Origin: Tubiluchus corallicola
Taxonomy: Eukaryota; Priapulida; Priapulimorpha; Priapulimorphida; Tubiluchidae
NCBI GenBank assembly: GCA_030141605.1
Contig: JAQGDQ010000294.1
Location: forward strand, 213,501 to 277,500
Reading direction: 5' to 3'
Length of the DNA: 64,000 nt
Below, piece by piece: positions 1-13,264 of this stretch. The number at the start of each line of letters is the position of its first letter. The stretch's first letter is position 1. Under the pieces are notes generated by a model. The model made no database searches and was not told where the DNA came from. It worked only from the letters and a program-made list of their open reading frames with translations. The position numbers and the translations under genes were made by a program.

Positions 1-1673
1 TAATATTATCAGAATTACTAATACTCATCAATTATTAGTAAAAAAATGTTTCCATACATTATTAGTGAAAAAAATTAATTTTTCATATTTTGAAAGGGTG
101 ATAAGAGATTAGAGTTGGTTGTAGTTAAAAGGAATGTTAGTAGAAAAGGAATAAAGTAAGTCAGCAAACCTTGAAGCGACAGGGGTGTGAACCAAAATTT
201 TTTGTTTATAAAACTAATGTAAAAATTGGTCCTTGAAATGCGATAACCAAAAAGGTTACGCTGAGTGAGAGCTACATCCCCGATTACTGTTTAACATTCT
301 CCACAGAGCTTGATATGTGGTGCTACCGTCAATGAGAAATATAAAATTATTTCAACACAGTGTACAAAATTATAATATTTCTAAACTTTCAGTGTATCCA
401 ATAGCGCGTATTACATTCTCTGATAAAAACAGTGCTAGTTATTTGCAAATCATGAACTTTTTGCCTGCTAGTCGGCTTTTAGTCTATAGCAGGGGCCTAT
501 AACTATTGTTCTTCATTCAATTCATTCTTATGACACTATAATTATAACACAGAATAATAATTTTTATGATTCTTAATGAGCAATGAAAAAAATCAAAAAT
601 TCCAAAATGAACTGGATTATTTTCATGTGAAAGGAACAAAGAGATTACTTAAATACATAGAATTTAAAACGAGTTATACACAAACGAGCATGGTGATAAA
701 CTGTTGTTTCTCATCGTTCAAAAGTATAGATGATTAGGAATTTGGATTTAACTTTCATTTGTTATATATTTATAAAAATAATATTATTGGTGTTTAATTT
801 TTTCTTGTTGCTTTCTCTCTTAAAGACCTGCCTAAATCAACATTATCCCTCCCCAAATTACTGATACATTTGCAGTTCTGTAAACAATTGAAAAAATACA
901 GGTCTGCATTAATTTTACTTTTTAAAAGTGAAATTTTAATTGATACTTTTGTGACACGAGACTGTTCTTTTTATTCCATAATCCATAACCAATAATACAC
1001 AAAATGAATACACTTAAATTTATTGTAATTAGACAATTATAATCAATCATTCTTGAAAAGACAAATGTACGTCATGTAACTTTTACACTGTTTGCTAAAA
1101 ATGCTATCTTAGTTTTCAGCAAGTTGCATAAATCCATGTGACTTATACAAACTATATATTATGTTTAAGCTGATCAGTGCGTCACAATTATAATACTCTG
1201 CTAATATGTGACTACACATAGCCACTATAAAAGAAGTTTCAAAAAAACAATAAAATTTATACAGAAGTCACATATTAAATTAGTGCAACTAATTTTCGTA
1301 CTTTTCAATTTATGTAGTGCAAACTCATTTCTTTTTTTGTTACAAAAATGAATACAAAAATACAAATTTTGCATGCGAAAACTTAAATCTTAAAGTAAAC
1401 TTAGTTTTACAACTAGGCGTTACATACGGACCACTGTCTTGCAGATTTTCAAACCACTAGTCATCATACGGATTGCACAGTTAGCTCACTCTACGAATAT
1501 GTATATATTCCAAGAAATTATTAGCCAATTGTATATATTTTGTAGGAAATAAACTTTAAGTTTTAAAACATCTTAAGCATTTTCACTTATAATTACTCAC
1601 ATCATTAAAGCTTGAAAAAAAATTATGCAGTTTTTTAGTGCTAAACTGCTTTGCTGACTGTCATATCACATAA
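1..1673. other. AT-rich non-coding sequence
   Basis: No exon with coding character, no RNA gene and no recognisable transposon end was found on either strand. Short open frames here have no splice context and low-complexity composition. Confidence 0.5.
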
Positions 1674-2060
1674 AGGCCCCGTCACACCGAACAACAACCA
1701 TGAAAACTTCACACAAAACAATGAATTTCTTGATTTTGAAGATGGTCAGATCTCCGAAGATCGTGGACCTTGGGCAAAGTAAAAAAGAATTGCCTCTTCT
1801 GCACTACGACTACAACATTCATACCACACCCATAATGTGCTTCTATGGTGATCTGCTTCTTCCACGATCTTGTGACGATGAATGACCTTGAACATAATCA
1901 AAGTTTTTCTGCAAACATGAAGATCTTCTAGGCTATGATAATATGTCCCTAATCCTTGCCATTTCAACAACGCTTCTGCTAAGATCTAGAAGATTTCACT
2001 GACAGAGACTTAGCCAATTTCTAAAGTTGCACCAAATTCTCCAGTTGGTGTGACGGGTTT
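1674..2060. mobile_element. MITE with 3-bp TAA target duplication (Harbinger-like)
   Basis: The left end reads AGGCCCCGTCACACC and the right end is its near inverted complement (GGTGTGACGGGTTT). Both are flanked by TAA. Three-bp TWA duplications are typical of PIF/Harbinger elements. At about 390 bp with no transposase, it is a non-autonomous copy. Superfamily assignment is an inference from target size only. Confidence 0.55.
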
Positions 2061-2631
2061 TAAGCTAAAAATGCTTATTACGCATACAAAATAACAAACA
2101 ATGATAGCGTGACAATATTTACTAAAAGCAGACCTCCAAAAATAAAACGAAATGGTGATAATGCAAGGTTCTTGCTCTAACAAGTAGAATCGTTACCAGA
2201 ATCATAGTAAACACATCACAGCATTTAATGTAATAATTGAGAAAATGCAATTTGCAATTAACAGTGTTTCGTTACTTTTATTCTACAGAAATGGGGTAAA
2301 TATAACTGATGAAACACAGTTAGGCTTGAATGATATACATTTCACTAACGTCACTGCAAATATCAACAAAAAATTTTGTTTTAACTTTAAGTTAAAGACA
2401 ATCACATTATATAAGAAAATGTTGAAAGACCTTGTAATCTTAAAATAATTATTTTTATTTCTTACACAAACTTTTACCGCAATGGGCTTCATCAGGTGAA
2501 AAATTTCAGAAAACATGTTAAAAGCAGTATATACCAGCATTAGAAACAGAAATAGCAGCTAAACGTCACTGGTTTAAGATACAAAAGATAGAGAAAAAGC
2601 AAAAATGACTATATAGGAAGAAAAAATATAA

Positions 2632-2740
2632 TTAAAGCTTAATTAAAGAAAGTAAAAAGAGCAGAAATAAACTGACATACCTGAGATAAATTGACGTCTT
2701 TTTATTCCCATTCTTTTTACTTTCTTTAATTAAGCTTTTA
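2632..2740. repeat. Inverted repeat, about 29-bp arms
   Basis: Arms at about 2632-2660 and 2711-2740 are inverted copies sharing the core AAGCTTAATTAAAGAAAGTA, with a spacer of about 50 bp. Weaker inverted similarity extends outward (AAAAGCAAAAAT on both sides), as in a decayed foldback or MITE. The right arm is adjacent to an AATAAA (minus strand, 2701-2706) that may serve the ACBP gene. Confidence 0.55.
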
Positions 2741-3133
2741 TTTTGGCAAGATATGATTATATAGTGCTCATTTGTTCCTCATATGTGGTCATTTTTACTC
2801 TAACTTATTATATAGCCACGCTTAACTGCTATTTTTGCTTTTAATATCCTTGCTTCACACTGGAATATACCGTTTTTAACATTTTACCTGTAATTTTTCA
2901 ATAGACGAGAAACGCCAGGGTGAAAGCTTCTATAAGAAATAAAAATACGTATTTTGAGACTACAGGGTCATTCAATGTTTTCTTATGTTAAAATGGCAAG
3001 TCTCATGAGAGCTTTTTTCATATTTTACAATCACATTATAATAAATTTTACACAATTTTCATGCAACATAATCACAAAATAAGAATTTATCAATCTGTGA
3101 TTCAATAGCTAAAAACTTCTAAAACAACATAGA

Positions 3134-3412
3134 TTATTGCAATCCATGTAGTTCAATCAGCTGCTTGACTTTTTCAATGTATGCTTTCTCAGCGTCCTCT
3201 TTCGACATGCCTTTTCGACTGTCCCAGGCATCCCATTTTGCCTTCCCTTTCATATCCAGACTTAGCATACCAGGCCGATCAGTAGGGTTGTCTCCGACTG
3301 TTGCCTGCTTATACAGTCCATACAACTCGAGCAGGTCTTTATCATTTGGACGCACCTTCAAATTTTTCGCATCTTCAGCTGCCTTTAAAAATTCGGGGCT
3401 GTTTCCAGACAT
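3134..3412 (-). CDS. ACBP: Acyl-CoA-binding protein (ACBP/DBI family)
   Basis: A 92-residue cytosolic carrier of medium and long-chain acyl-CoA esters. The whole protein is one ACBP domain, matching the family length of 86-92. Diagnostic blocks are visible: [36 protein letters not shown] and the C-terminal YIEKVKQLI, including the ligand-contacting Tyr/Lys residues. The start codon lies directly after a splice acceptor (TTGCAG then ATG), so at least one non-coding 5' exon is expected at higher coordinates. An upstream coding exon is less likely because the N-terminus MSGNSPEF fits the family. No intron interrupts the domain, unlike vertebrate DBI. There is no long poly-A tail to suggest a retrocopy. 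A minus-strand AATAAA at 2701-2706 is a possible polyadenylation signal. Confidence 0.93.
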   Translation of the reverse strand: MSGNSPEFLKAAEDAKNLKVRPNDKDLLELYGLYKQATVGDNPTDRPGMLSLDMKGKAKWDAWDSRKGMSKEDAEKAYIEKVKQLIELHGLQ

Positions 3413-3419
3413 CTGCAAC

Positions 3420-4515
3420 CAACGAGAAAATCAAATCATTTATGAGACGCATGTCGTTAAAAACAGTAATAAAAATGAAAAATGCAGCATTTTCCCAACT
3501 TCTAGTGAATAGTACAATCAAATCTCTTTATCACCGTGTCTTTGGGACCGGATAAAAAGCTGGCATTACAGTGGAGTTTGGCATCATAACGAATTGTGTT
3601 AAGTTTTGCCATAGACAAATCTTGAAGCAGTCAGAACAAATGTGCACTGGTTAGGCTCCTCAATTATTGATCCATAGGTTAACGAATTAAAAGAAAACCA
3701 TTAAATTATCATTTGTGAATTAATTGCGCAACCTTATTAAGAACTTTTTGTTTACATAATAAACGAGTCATGTACTCAATCTAAATAATAGACTGTATGT
3801 CTCCATTATGTATGTACACATAAAGAAATGAAAATGTCATAACTACAAATTTCTTGTTGTGATTCGCTTAGATGATTCTTAGAAAACAAGCAAAATTTCG
3901 TGCTCCTCTCTGGTGAAAGAAGATCAGTTTCCCTCATATTGCTTGGCGTTGACATAACAAGCACATAGGGCAGCATACCAATGTCAGAATAACCTTATTG
4001 TAATTGTACAATATACAGGACAGCTTGCTGATAATCAAAACATAATAATATGCATTATTTTATACAGCACGTAGCGACTCAGCAAAGAGGACAGTTGGTA
4101 CGGTCTAGGGAAGCCACACGGATGCTAGATGAGACCATCTCACCTTGTAGTAGTCATTCATAAGCTTTGTTGAGACACTGGCAGCATTTCTCCTTGAACA
4201 TGTATATTAATTTGCCTGGCAGATGGCTGACGCGAAGCGGTAAAATGGGTTGTTTTTAAACACAGTTTAATACAGCCGTTTTGTTCCTGACCATTTTATA
4301 GGCGAAAAACAAGTTTGGTGGTAAACGGGGGTGGGTTGGGGGCTTGGGGTGGATAGAATGACGTTTGACTGTAGTTTATTTGAAGATGCAATTAGAACAA
4401 TTAAACACGAGACAAGAGACTCCTTACCATCTACAACATTAGCCTAACTTCTGGCACTAATAGACTTGTACACAGCTAGCAGTTACCTATTCACTGTATG
4501 TACCAAGGATTTATC
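3420..4515. other. Presumed ACBP 5' intron, no feature seen
   Basis: This sequence lies upstream of the ACBP coding exon. No convincing exon or repeat was identified. Confidence 0.4.
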
Positions 4516-4519
4516 AAGT

Positions 4520-4605
4520 GGGTCAGATAGCTCAGTTGGCAGAAGCAGACACATTAAGCACAATATGTCTCACATTCCAATACTGATTCGTAATTTTTAA
4601 TACAC
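4520..4605 (+). mobile_element. tRNA-derived SINE head or tRNA pseudogene fragment
   Basis: GGTCAGATAGCTCAGTTGG matches the tRNA A-box region (TRGCNNAGYNGG) found in the head of many invertebrate SINEs. About 50 bp downstream TGATTCGTAA is a degraded B-box. The cloverleaf does not close, so this is not a functional tRNA. The short length and damaged B-box indicate an old SINE copy. Confidence 0.5.
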
Positions 4606-5401
4606 TCTTTTGGACAAATCAGCTTCTAGATTAATTACTGCTTCTTAAATAAAACTCGCACAAATGCTAAATATTAAAATGATGCCTGTGCATCAGAAAC
4701 ATAATGTCTGTATCGGTTTACAAATGTCATGTAGTTACATGAAAACGTGAAGGATAACCGAAAGATACTTACTATTACAGCTACTTGGCTCAGTCCTGGG
4801 CTATATTCACTGAAATCAGAGGACGGCTAATGTTCTGCAAATTAAAAAAACGCTCGACATTATTTTACCTACAGTAACTTTAAATTTGCAATTCAAGTTT
4901 ATTTTGTGTGATATGTTACATGATTTTCAGATCTAAATCAAACTACAGTATTAAACCTGAAATATAAAAGAGCTATTTTTACCCCCCGAGACCTTTTGCA
5001 GCACCATTCTAAACCTTTGTAGGATGTATATACCATATACAACCAAATGAAGAAAATAAGACTGTGTCAGATGTACTAGTTAGTTCTGAAATCTAATTCT
5101 GAATATTTTTATTATTCTTTGAGTGCCGTTTTTTATACGGAGTATTACTCCTTACAGTAACAGCATTTACCAAGTTACACTACAGGCTTTGAGCCGTTTT
5201 AAGGAAGCACAAAATGCTCTCAGGAATCATCACTATAGGAAGTTTTCTGTTAATAATGATTAATAATGTGATCACAAAATCAAAAATCTAATCCTAGGTA
5301 AAGCAGCAAAACAATCTTTGCAAAAGACCTTTCTGTTCTAAGGATCATTTACTACAATATATGTACTCTTAAAGATTTGCAATGTTACTGCATAGAGTGT
5401 A

Positions 5402-5816
5402 ACATAGATGTGACCTCGCTTTTTTGGATATCAGAAAAACCGGACAAAATCTGGTCTGTTAAAAGTTCCCGCATACTATGGACAGTCCGGCGTTTCACAA
5501 GCTGACCACTAGTTGGCGGGTCATCACTTAGTTAGTTTACATCATTACATCAGTGTAACCACGTGTATACCTCTGTATATAAAAATATAAAGTCAATTAT
5601 ACGGAGTTCTTTGAGTCAACTGCCGACAGTTTTTATTTACTTTTGCATAGAAGTGGCCCGTAGTAGACGTTTTTGAGACAATTAGGTAATTGATTCTACA
5701 TTACCACTAGTCTAGTACAAGTCGCCTACTGTATAAGCTTAGTATCAGTAAATACGGACAATCAGACAATTCGGACCGACGTCTCCCTGCTTTTGTCCGG
5801 TAAACCGAGATACAAG
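5402..5816 (-). mobile_element. Pogo/mariner-like composite MITE, copy 1
   Basis: One end carries CCGGTAAACCGAGATACAAG and the other CCGGACAAAATCTGG. The whole block aligns, inverted, with 49467-49938. It encloses a piece of a second TA-target family (GCCTACTG followed by TA near 5725), also present inside the other copy. TA flanks are consistent with Tc1/mariner-pogo insertion. There is no transposase. Confidence 0.6.
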
Positions 5817-8800
5817 TGTATATATATTATTTATTAGAAACAAACACTGTGTGTGGCATTTACAGGTGCAAATCACTGGATTACTTTAATATAGACTATT
5901 TTAGTCTTACACAAGAAAAAGATTAAGGATTAACCACACGGGAGCTAGAACACCAAAAGACTAAATTGTAAGATAGTCATTTTGAAAAGATAAAGTTCTG
6001 TAACAGTAAGTATTCTAAAAGTCAACCTCAATGTCATTCTTCAAAATACTTTTAGTCTGTAATATTTAACGCATTTCAATAGATACAAATTTTTCAACGT
6101 TGAGAAATAAAACACGTATGCATTCTTCACAGCCTTAACATAACTGCGCTAGAACATTTAACTATGAATTTCTATAGTGAAGTTGTTTGAAAGTTAAAGA
6201 ACTAACCACACTTGTTGAGATTATTACACAAGTCTTGTGCACGTAGTGCAAAGCAGAAGTGAGTGGTACTCTGGCCTGCTGACTATTAAACTATATATCA
6301 GTAAAGTGCTTAGTTGAGACAACTAAACACACATTACAATCGCAACACAGATTACAAGATAAACGCTTACGCTAACTGTTTAAACAACAGCTGGTACCAC
6401 TAGAAAATACTGAAACTATGTCTATATGGATTTGTGTTACGAACGTTTTAATGGCAGACCTATAGAATCAGCTACTCCCGACACAATGTAAAGTCTAGTA
6501 CATCCGAATAGTCGGTTTTCAATTTTACATATTGATCAATAACTTCATTTCAATCTCGCAAGTAACTACAGCATTACAACCTAGTACCAGTGCATCATAA
6601 TACAGAATAGACAGGCACTATAATATGTCATCTCACGCTCTGGACAAGGTTTGTTCAGTATGTTCGTAAACGCATTTTCTTTCTTTGCGGTTAAAAACAG
6701 ACGACAAGATATAAATTTCATTTAAACCCTCTACTGCTGCAAAAGAACAAAATAAAACTTTGTTCTAATAAAAAAATAGGCTAATTAGCAAATTTAAAGT
6801 TCTTCAAACCTACTTAACTGTATAGATCATTTATTGTGCAAACATTTCTGCAAACTGCTAATGATGCATCTCACATTTCAATTGTTAAAAAAAATCTGTA
6901 CATACTCCACACATACTCCAAAAAAATAGTTCACACAGTAAAGATTGGTACCTAGCAAGCACGCAGTAGTTACGAGCAGAAATATATTTGAACTCCGGTA
7001 GAAAAACTTGGACTCCGATACCGTGACAGATATAAACTAAAATTCTAACGGAGAAACTAAAATATCACGATACACGCTACTAGATGTTTTAACAAAATTC
7101 TACCTAAAGACACGAAGCTGTGCAAATAATTTCTCTTCAATTTTCAATGATTATTACTAACTGAAACTCAAAAGAAGTGCCAGTTATACAATTATAGTTC
7201 CTCTTTTGCCATCTGTTCTTGATCACATGTAGTATTACACACTTACCTAATTCTTTACGTTACTAAACTCATGTAGCACATAAATAAAAGTGGTTTGGCG
7301 TGCTGTATTGGGGAATTTTGCTTAGAAAGTATTAAAACTGTGATACCAATAACTACAATAATTAGAGCTTTAATTGTGAAATTGGAAAAAGTCGGATAAG
7401 AATCTGCAATGGGATGCCAGTTAAACAGTTACTACAGTCAATATCAAAATGTGCTCAACTGCATAGTACTTCTGTAATATATAACTAATAACATGAACCA
7501 AAGTCTTCTGTCAAGTACCAAAAAGAGCAACACACAACAAAAATGTAATCAACTGCTGCCGCATCATTTGCTTCCTAATCACGAAAAACACAGCAAGCAC
7601 GCATTGTTTAGTTTTTAGCCAAAAACCATAGCCAAATAAAAACTGAAAACACTGCCATTTGTGTTAAAGAAAAATGCAAAAAGTGTAAACTTATGTACAA
7701 AAAACAGCATGCTTAAATGTTCGTAAAGAGCAAAAATATGGATTATAAATACAAAAGTTTTCATAAGTCCCAATAGTAAAAAGACGTACATGTCAAAAGT
7801 TAAGCCCGCCAAAAAGTGGTATGCAGCAGTCAATGGAATAGCCTCTTTTACGTAGACGACCAGAACAACACATAACTATACAAGTCTAGTCAAATGAGAC
7901 ACTAGTGTCTTACAGCAGAGATGCCCAGCTTATTATAAGGGGGTTATAGAGGTTTATAAATATAAGTCTTAACCATATTCCGATCCATAAAAAAGAAATA
8001 CTGATGGAGTAACGTAAATAAGTGCGCCAAAAGACAAACTTTTAAACAATCACTTATTCCTGGGCAGGGTAGGCTTTAAATATAGGGCTACTAATACTAA
8101 TCAGTCACTTTGTTAGTTTTGCAGCCAATAGCATACAAACCAGAACCTTGCTCGTACAATAATTCGCTAATCATCCAAATTGTAAGCCAATCACAGTTTC
8201 TCAAACCAATTAGTTGTTAAATTTTAAGTATTAATCTTTTTATTTTATTTTTTACCTTCAAAATTCAAAATTGACGCAAACACCAAAACGCCGAGTAGCG
8301 TGACAGTCAATAAGGCAACATGGGTTATCTTGCTACTCGATGTCTGCACTCAACAGTGAAGTGATTTCGAAATTTTTCTTTAACAGTTCTTTCTTCACAT
8401 CAGCTACACTGAAAGTTTTACCATAAATTTGCATAATTATTCATTGAATCAAGCAAAGTAAAAGCTAGAAAATACATTTTGATTTATAAGGCTTCCAGTA
8501 ATAAATGTATTATCTGCGAATCGTAATTTTGGCAGAAATAAATTTTCCCTGTCAGTCACTCACCACATTTTTGCAAATACATGTACATGTCAGTAGACTC
8601 ATAACTGTTGAAGCAAAACTCACACAAATGAATCAGCACTGTTGTGGCTTTGCGGGTGCTGTTTTTGTGCTAACTGTTTTTTTTTAAATATAAAAATGAT
8701 CTTAAGTGTACTGTGCTGTCTGCACATCATTACATTAAGTTGTAAGAGTGGCTAGCTAGTTTGGAAACAGATTATTGATAATTACTACGTAATCCCTAGA

Positions 8801-10339
8801 TAGGACACGCCATTTAAACAACTAGCGGTGAATGCGCGCAATACTTCGCCATATTACGGTTTGTGAGTCATGCCTTATTACTGCAGCTTAAACAGTGTCA
8901 GCCTATTTTTTGTACGAAAGAAGCGTTTAACCCCCTGTTTGCATACTAAAAACAACAGGATTAGGTTAAAAAACCACATTTCTTATATTTTGCTGTACTT
9001 TTAACTTTTTTTCACATATGAATATGTTTATCAATTGAATACATATGCGTCTTCCCATTGTAACAGTCTTATCTCACTAATTAGCATTGCTAGTGCTTGA
9101 ACATTTAATAATGTAATAGATTACATAAGTTAGTGTACTTGCTTGACGTTGGTTAATATTTCTGCTGATAAATACCCTTAAAAAGAATGTGAATATCCTG
9201 TTACTGTGCATGCCCGTTTTAATTTTTAATAATTATAAAATGTTTTTTTTTGCTGGAGTTCTGCTGCTTTACATGTAACTCTAAGGAAATTGAAACAACA
9301 GCGAATCATTGTCTGCACAGTGGCAAAATTACTAGAATTTAATTATTCAGTTAGAACATTTTTTACAAAGTGCAAAATTCTAAAAGATTATTTTTGAAGT
9401 ATCAAAGTGCTTTACTACACTACTACATGAGCATTCTACACTCACAATGCACAAAATTTTATTCACACGCTTCAAACAAACACTTTACATACAGCATAAT
9501 TAAACACATAATTACAGCGATAAGTGGAGCTTATGTTGGGGCAATGGGCATTTGAAGCCTTTAAGTGGTCGAAAAAGGTCAGTTCAGTAAGCAGTTTTTT
9601 AAATGTTTTCCAGCATTAAGGATGCAAAATTTAGGTTTTAATTCACAAACAGCAATTATTGCTTTTTAATCAGTGAATTAACTAGTTTACATCTATTAGC
9701 TTTATACACTTTACACAGTATTCCTCGGCCTATTCAAACCTTTAACCCCGAGGAATCACAACAAAGTGCACTAGTTCCAATTTGTTGACATACTTCTGCT
9801 AAAGACAATCACGCCAGGTGAATACAGGTAAATTTTATTCCAGGAGCCTTTTCTCCTGAAAAGTTGCAACAACAAAGAGGTACTCATTGTTATAGTCTAC
9901 AGTTCAATTTTGTTGACTGAAAGACTGAAATTTTGCTACTAACGTGTGTTACGGACAAGCTCATAGCTAATTAAATGGTGACAGAACTAAATGTGTGACC
10001 CAGTGAGTCGTTGCTTTTTAGGAGCTGGATCTGTAATGTTAGGTTCCGGGCGTGCGGCCCTAACAGATTCGGCACACTTTAAGCACTCATTCCAAAACAA
10101 AAACAATTGTTTTGTTGTGGATATATTGCCATTAAAACATGTTTGTTAAGAAGTTTATACATTACTGCTAACAACTTTTTTACTCGTGGAAAAACATGTA
10201 GTCCGTACTTGGTAGAAAACTCAAAGAGCACTAATATATTAAGTGAGCTTACAAGAAACAGAAAATAACTGCTACAATTTGAAAACATAGTTCAGAAAGC
10301 TATGGATTGCTATCTTCTGGGTGGCAATCCTTACGATGA
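5817..10339. other. Gene-less AT-rich stretch
   Basis: I found no exon with a matching phase, no RNA gene and no complete transposon. Open frames in this stretch are short and low in complexity. Confidence 0.4.
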
Positions 10340-10440
10340 TCTTCTGGCAAATTGACGTCAAACATATTTGTCTATCGCTCCGCCCCCGCTGCAACGTAAG
10401 CACGCCCAGCAGCATTCGGGAAAACAGCTCACGCAGGACA
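10340..10440. promoter_or_regulatory. GC-rich island with CRE and GC box
   Basis: This is a 100-bp patch much richer in GC and CpG than its surroundings. It holds TTGACGTCAAA (a near-CRE), CGCTCCGCCCCCGC (an Sp1/KLF-type box) and potential splice donors on both strands (CAACGTAAGC on plus, CATCGTAAGG on minus). It is 7 kb upstream of the ACBP coding exon on the strand where that gene's 5' exon should lie, so it is a candidate ACBP promoter with first exon. This is inference; nothing proves transcription. Confidence 0.3.
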
Positions 10441-11024
10441 ATAACTGTCTAAGCTAAACTAAACTAAACTAAACAACATGATAGTCACAACTAATGTCTA
10501 ATCAGCAGATAAACGATTGCTCTTTTTCATAAACACAAATTTACAGCAGCCATTTTTACATGAAATTAACACTTCAAGTAAGCAACAAACGATTTTTCAA
10601 TTTAAACAGAATGTAGAGACGAAGTTTCAAAGCACTACAAAATACAGAGACATAAGTATAATAGAGAAACTAAGCCAGTTAGCCTTGCTTTTCAATAAGC
10701 GAGCAACAAAGATATTAAGTCTCTCTTGCATTTAAACATACAAACATCAAGCATGCGATGTATTTTTCTATATTAACTGATCATGTGCTCGCCTGCAAGA
10801 TTTATTAAGTGTTTGTATTTTTTCGTTTGTCGAGCTACGGAAATGGAATAAATTTGACTTTTCCATTCCAAAGACAACTTTATATTGAATGCCCGAGTCA
10901 CATAAGTCCCAATGGTATCTTTTAACCTTGATTATAACCAGAAAAATAGCGTAAAATTAGTTAATATTACATTGATGTATAATATAAGTTTTGACCACAT
11001 TTGAATTAATTTTGACTGTGAAGA

Positions 11025-11055
<31 letters not shown>

Positions 11056-12374
11056 TTAATCTTTTTAAATCCTTTCATCAACGTTCGTCATTCGTTTGTC
11101 CTTATATTGTGGTATTATACTGGCTGGAGCAGAAAAACTTCACAGATGTTTAGGCTTTAATGATACTAAAAGTCCTACAAATTACGTCACCTAATCACCT
11201 TCTTGTTGCGACTTTACAAATATTTTTAAATTATGGAGGAAACACTTAATGTATGTTATAGTATGTTACTTTATAGTACGTTAGAATATTAAATACCGGA
11301 GTAACGTCACCTAATCGTCAAATGAAAAACAGCTACGTTAGCGGATAAAACACTCAATTCACGACAACAAAACAATAACGTGTTAAACTATTTACATCAT
11401 ATTATTCCCTACGAAAAATGAGGCGCTGATTAACATTTGTTGCCAAGAAAAAATGGGACTTCATTTTCTTGAATTTAGCGTCCGGAATTCCCGTAAAGAG
11501 AAAGTGAATTACGGCCGCACGTAGCCACTAGATGCAGAGGCACTAAAGGCAAAAATTGTTGAGTGTAGGATAAAACGTCCTTTAAAAAGTGAGTCACTTA
11601 AAAACTGTATCAGGTACTGGTAATGTATTCGTCTAGGCGTATTGAAAATGGTGTACTGTACACTGTCAGTACTTGCTGTAAATTTTAACACTAGCGACAT
11701 GCGAAAATATTCGGACATTAATTTTTTGGACTTGTTGATTTAAAATTTCTGTGTCTTTGGAAAAATCTTAAGGACTTGAAACTTCTGGTGCTTTGACATA
11801 AAAGTATATAACGTTAGTGTGGCAATTTCTAAGCGATTCCATTATTTCGTCTTATAATATAATCGTTTTTATCGTGCTTTTGAGCACCGAAGTTTTGACT
11901 TTGACAAAACAGGATAAAAATAAAAATGTCAGTGTCTGTTCTTGTTTAGCATATAAAGCATTAAAACAATAGAACAGTTACGAAGTCGGGCACCTTCGCA
12001 GACACGTTCTGAACTGTCACTAAGGCACCTATTTCTATAAAATCATTACACGGAGAGAAGGCCATTCTAAACTACTGTACTTAGAAGGACAGCAGGATCG
12101 AGAAAACCACCGATAATTGGAAAAGCTTGAACACAAAACATTGAAACAGATTAACACAATGGACTAAAAAAACCATTGAAAAGCACGTGCTGAGCAGCAA
12201 GAGCTCATTCAGACAAAAAACTGTCTTGAAGATGCACCGTTTTTTATACCTAGACTTCACTACGATGTCACATAGGTAAGTCATGGTCAATCCATCTGAG
12301 CCAATGCTAAACTGGTGTCAGATTTAGTTGCATGATTATGACGGTATAAGCATCAGAAAGAGTCTAGGTTAACG
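10441..12374. other. Gene-less AT-rich stretch with short TA repeat
   Basis: Contains a TA dinucleotide run at about 11028-11056 and the pentamer repeat CTAAA near 10452-10472. No gene was recognised. Confidence 0.4.
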
Positions 12375-13140
12375 ATGGTTTTTGAACTGACAGCTAGGAT
12401 GGGCTTGATGCCTAGAAGGGTGCCTTACTGCTCAGCTACGATATTTTTTAACAAATTTGCCAATCTAAGAGTTTGCACTAATCCCTGGATCATAATAACC
12501 TATTTACCTACTCGTGTAAAAAATCTTGGAGTATTTTTTGATACTTTTTGTACTATGTCAAACCATGTAGCAAACCTTAGTTGGTCAGCATCATTGGCTT
12601 TGTGGAAAATTGGAAAAATCAGACATATTCTCAACCACCAAACAACTGGAAAACTCATACATGCCTTCATAACGTCCAAAATTGATGATTGCAATAGTTT
12701 ACTTTTTGGACTCCCTGAATATGAAAATCGCAAATCCCAACTAATTCAGAACTCTGCGCCCGTCTCATTGTGAAAACCAGAAAATATGATCACCCATTCT
12801 AAGAGAGTTACATTGGTTGCTGATAAAGTTTTGAATTCAATTTAAAATTCTTTGTATGACCTACGAAATACTGCATGGTTTGGCACCTGCATACCTTACC
12901 GATCTTTTAATACACCATAACATATCCCGAACACTTCGTTCTATTGCTAATGAACAAATTAATTCACATCAGCCAATTCCTAATACAGAATTCTATGGTG
13001 AAAAAGCTTTTTCTATCTGTGCTGCACGTCACTGGAATAACTTACCTGTAGCTATACGTTCTAAAAATTGATTGGATTCTTTTAAACAGCATTTTAAAAC
13101 AATAAAACACATTTGTTTAACTTGTACTTACGATGCATGA
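12375..13140 (+). pseudogene. Degraded LINE reverse transcriptase tail (CR1/L2/Rex-like)
   Basis: Pieces in shifting frames match the conserved region after the RT catalytic core of non-LTR elements: KNLGVFFD, then KIGKIRHIL, FITSKIDDCNSLLFGLP and SQLIQNSA. After a frameshift come MTYEILHGLAPAYLTDLL, the RTLRS block, EKAFSICAARHWNNLPVAIR and, past a stop codon, LDSFKQHFKT. The catalytic YxDD region is not present, so this is a 5'-truncated, frameshifted copy. It ends near 13250 in ATAAATAAAT. It is inactive. Confidence 0.85.
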
Positions 13141-13264
13141 TTCTTAATTTTTAATGTCTGTTAAATTTTATGTTTCTTATGAATTTTAAATGTATTTTAT
13201 TGTTTAGCGTGCTGAGATTTTAAATGGTGTATGTGATATATAAATAAATTTTACATCACATTAT

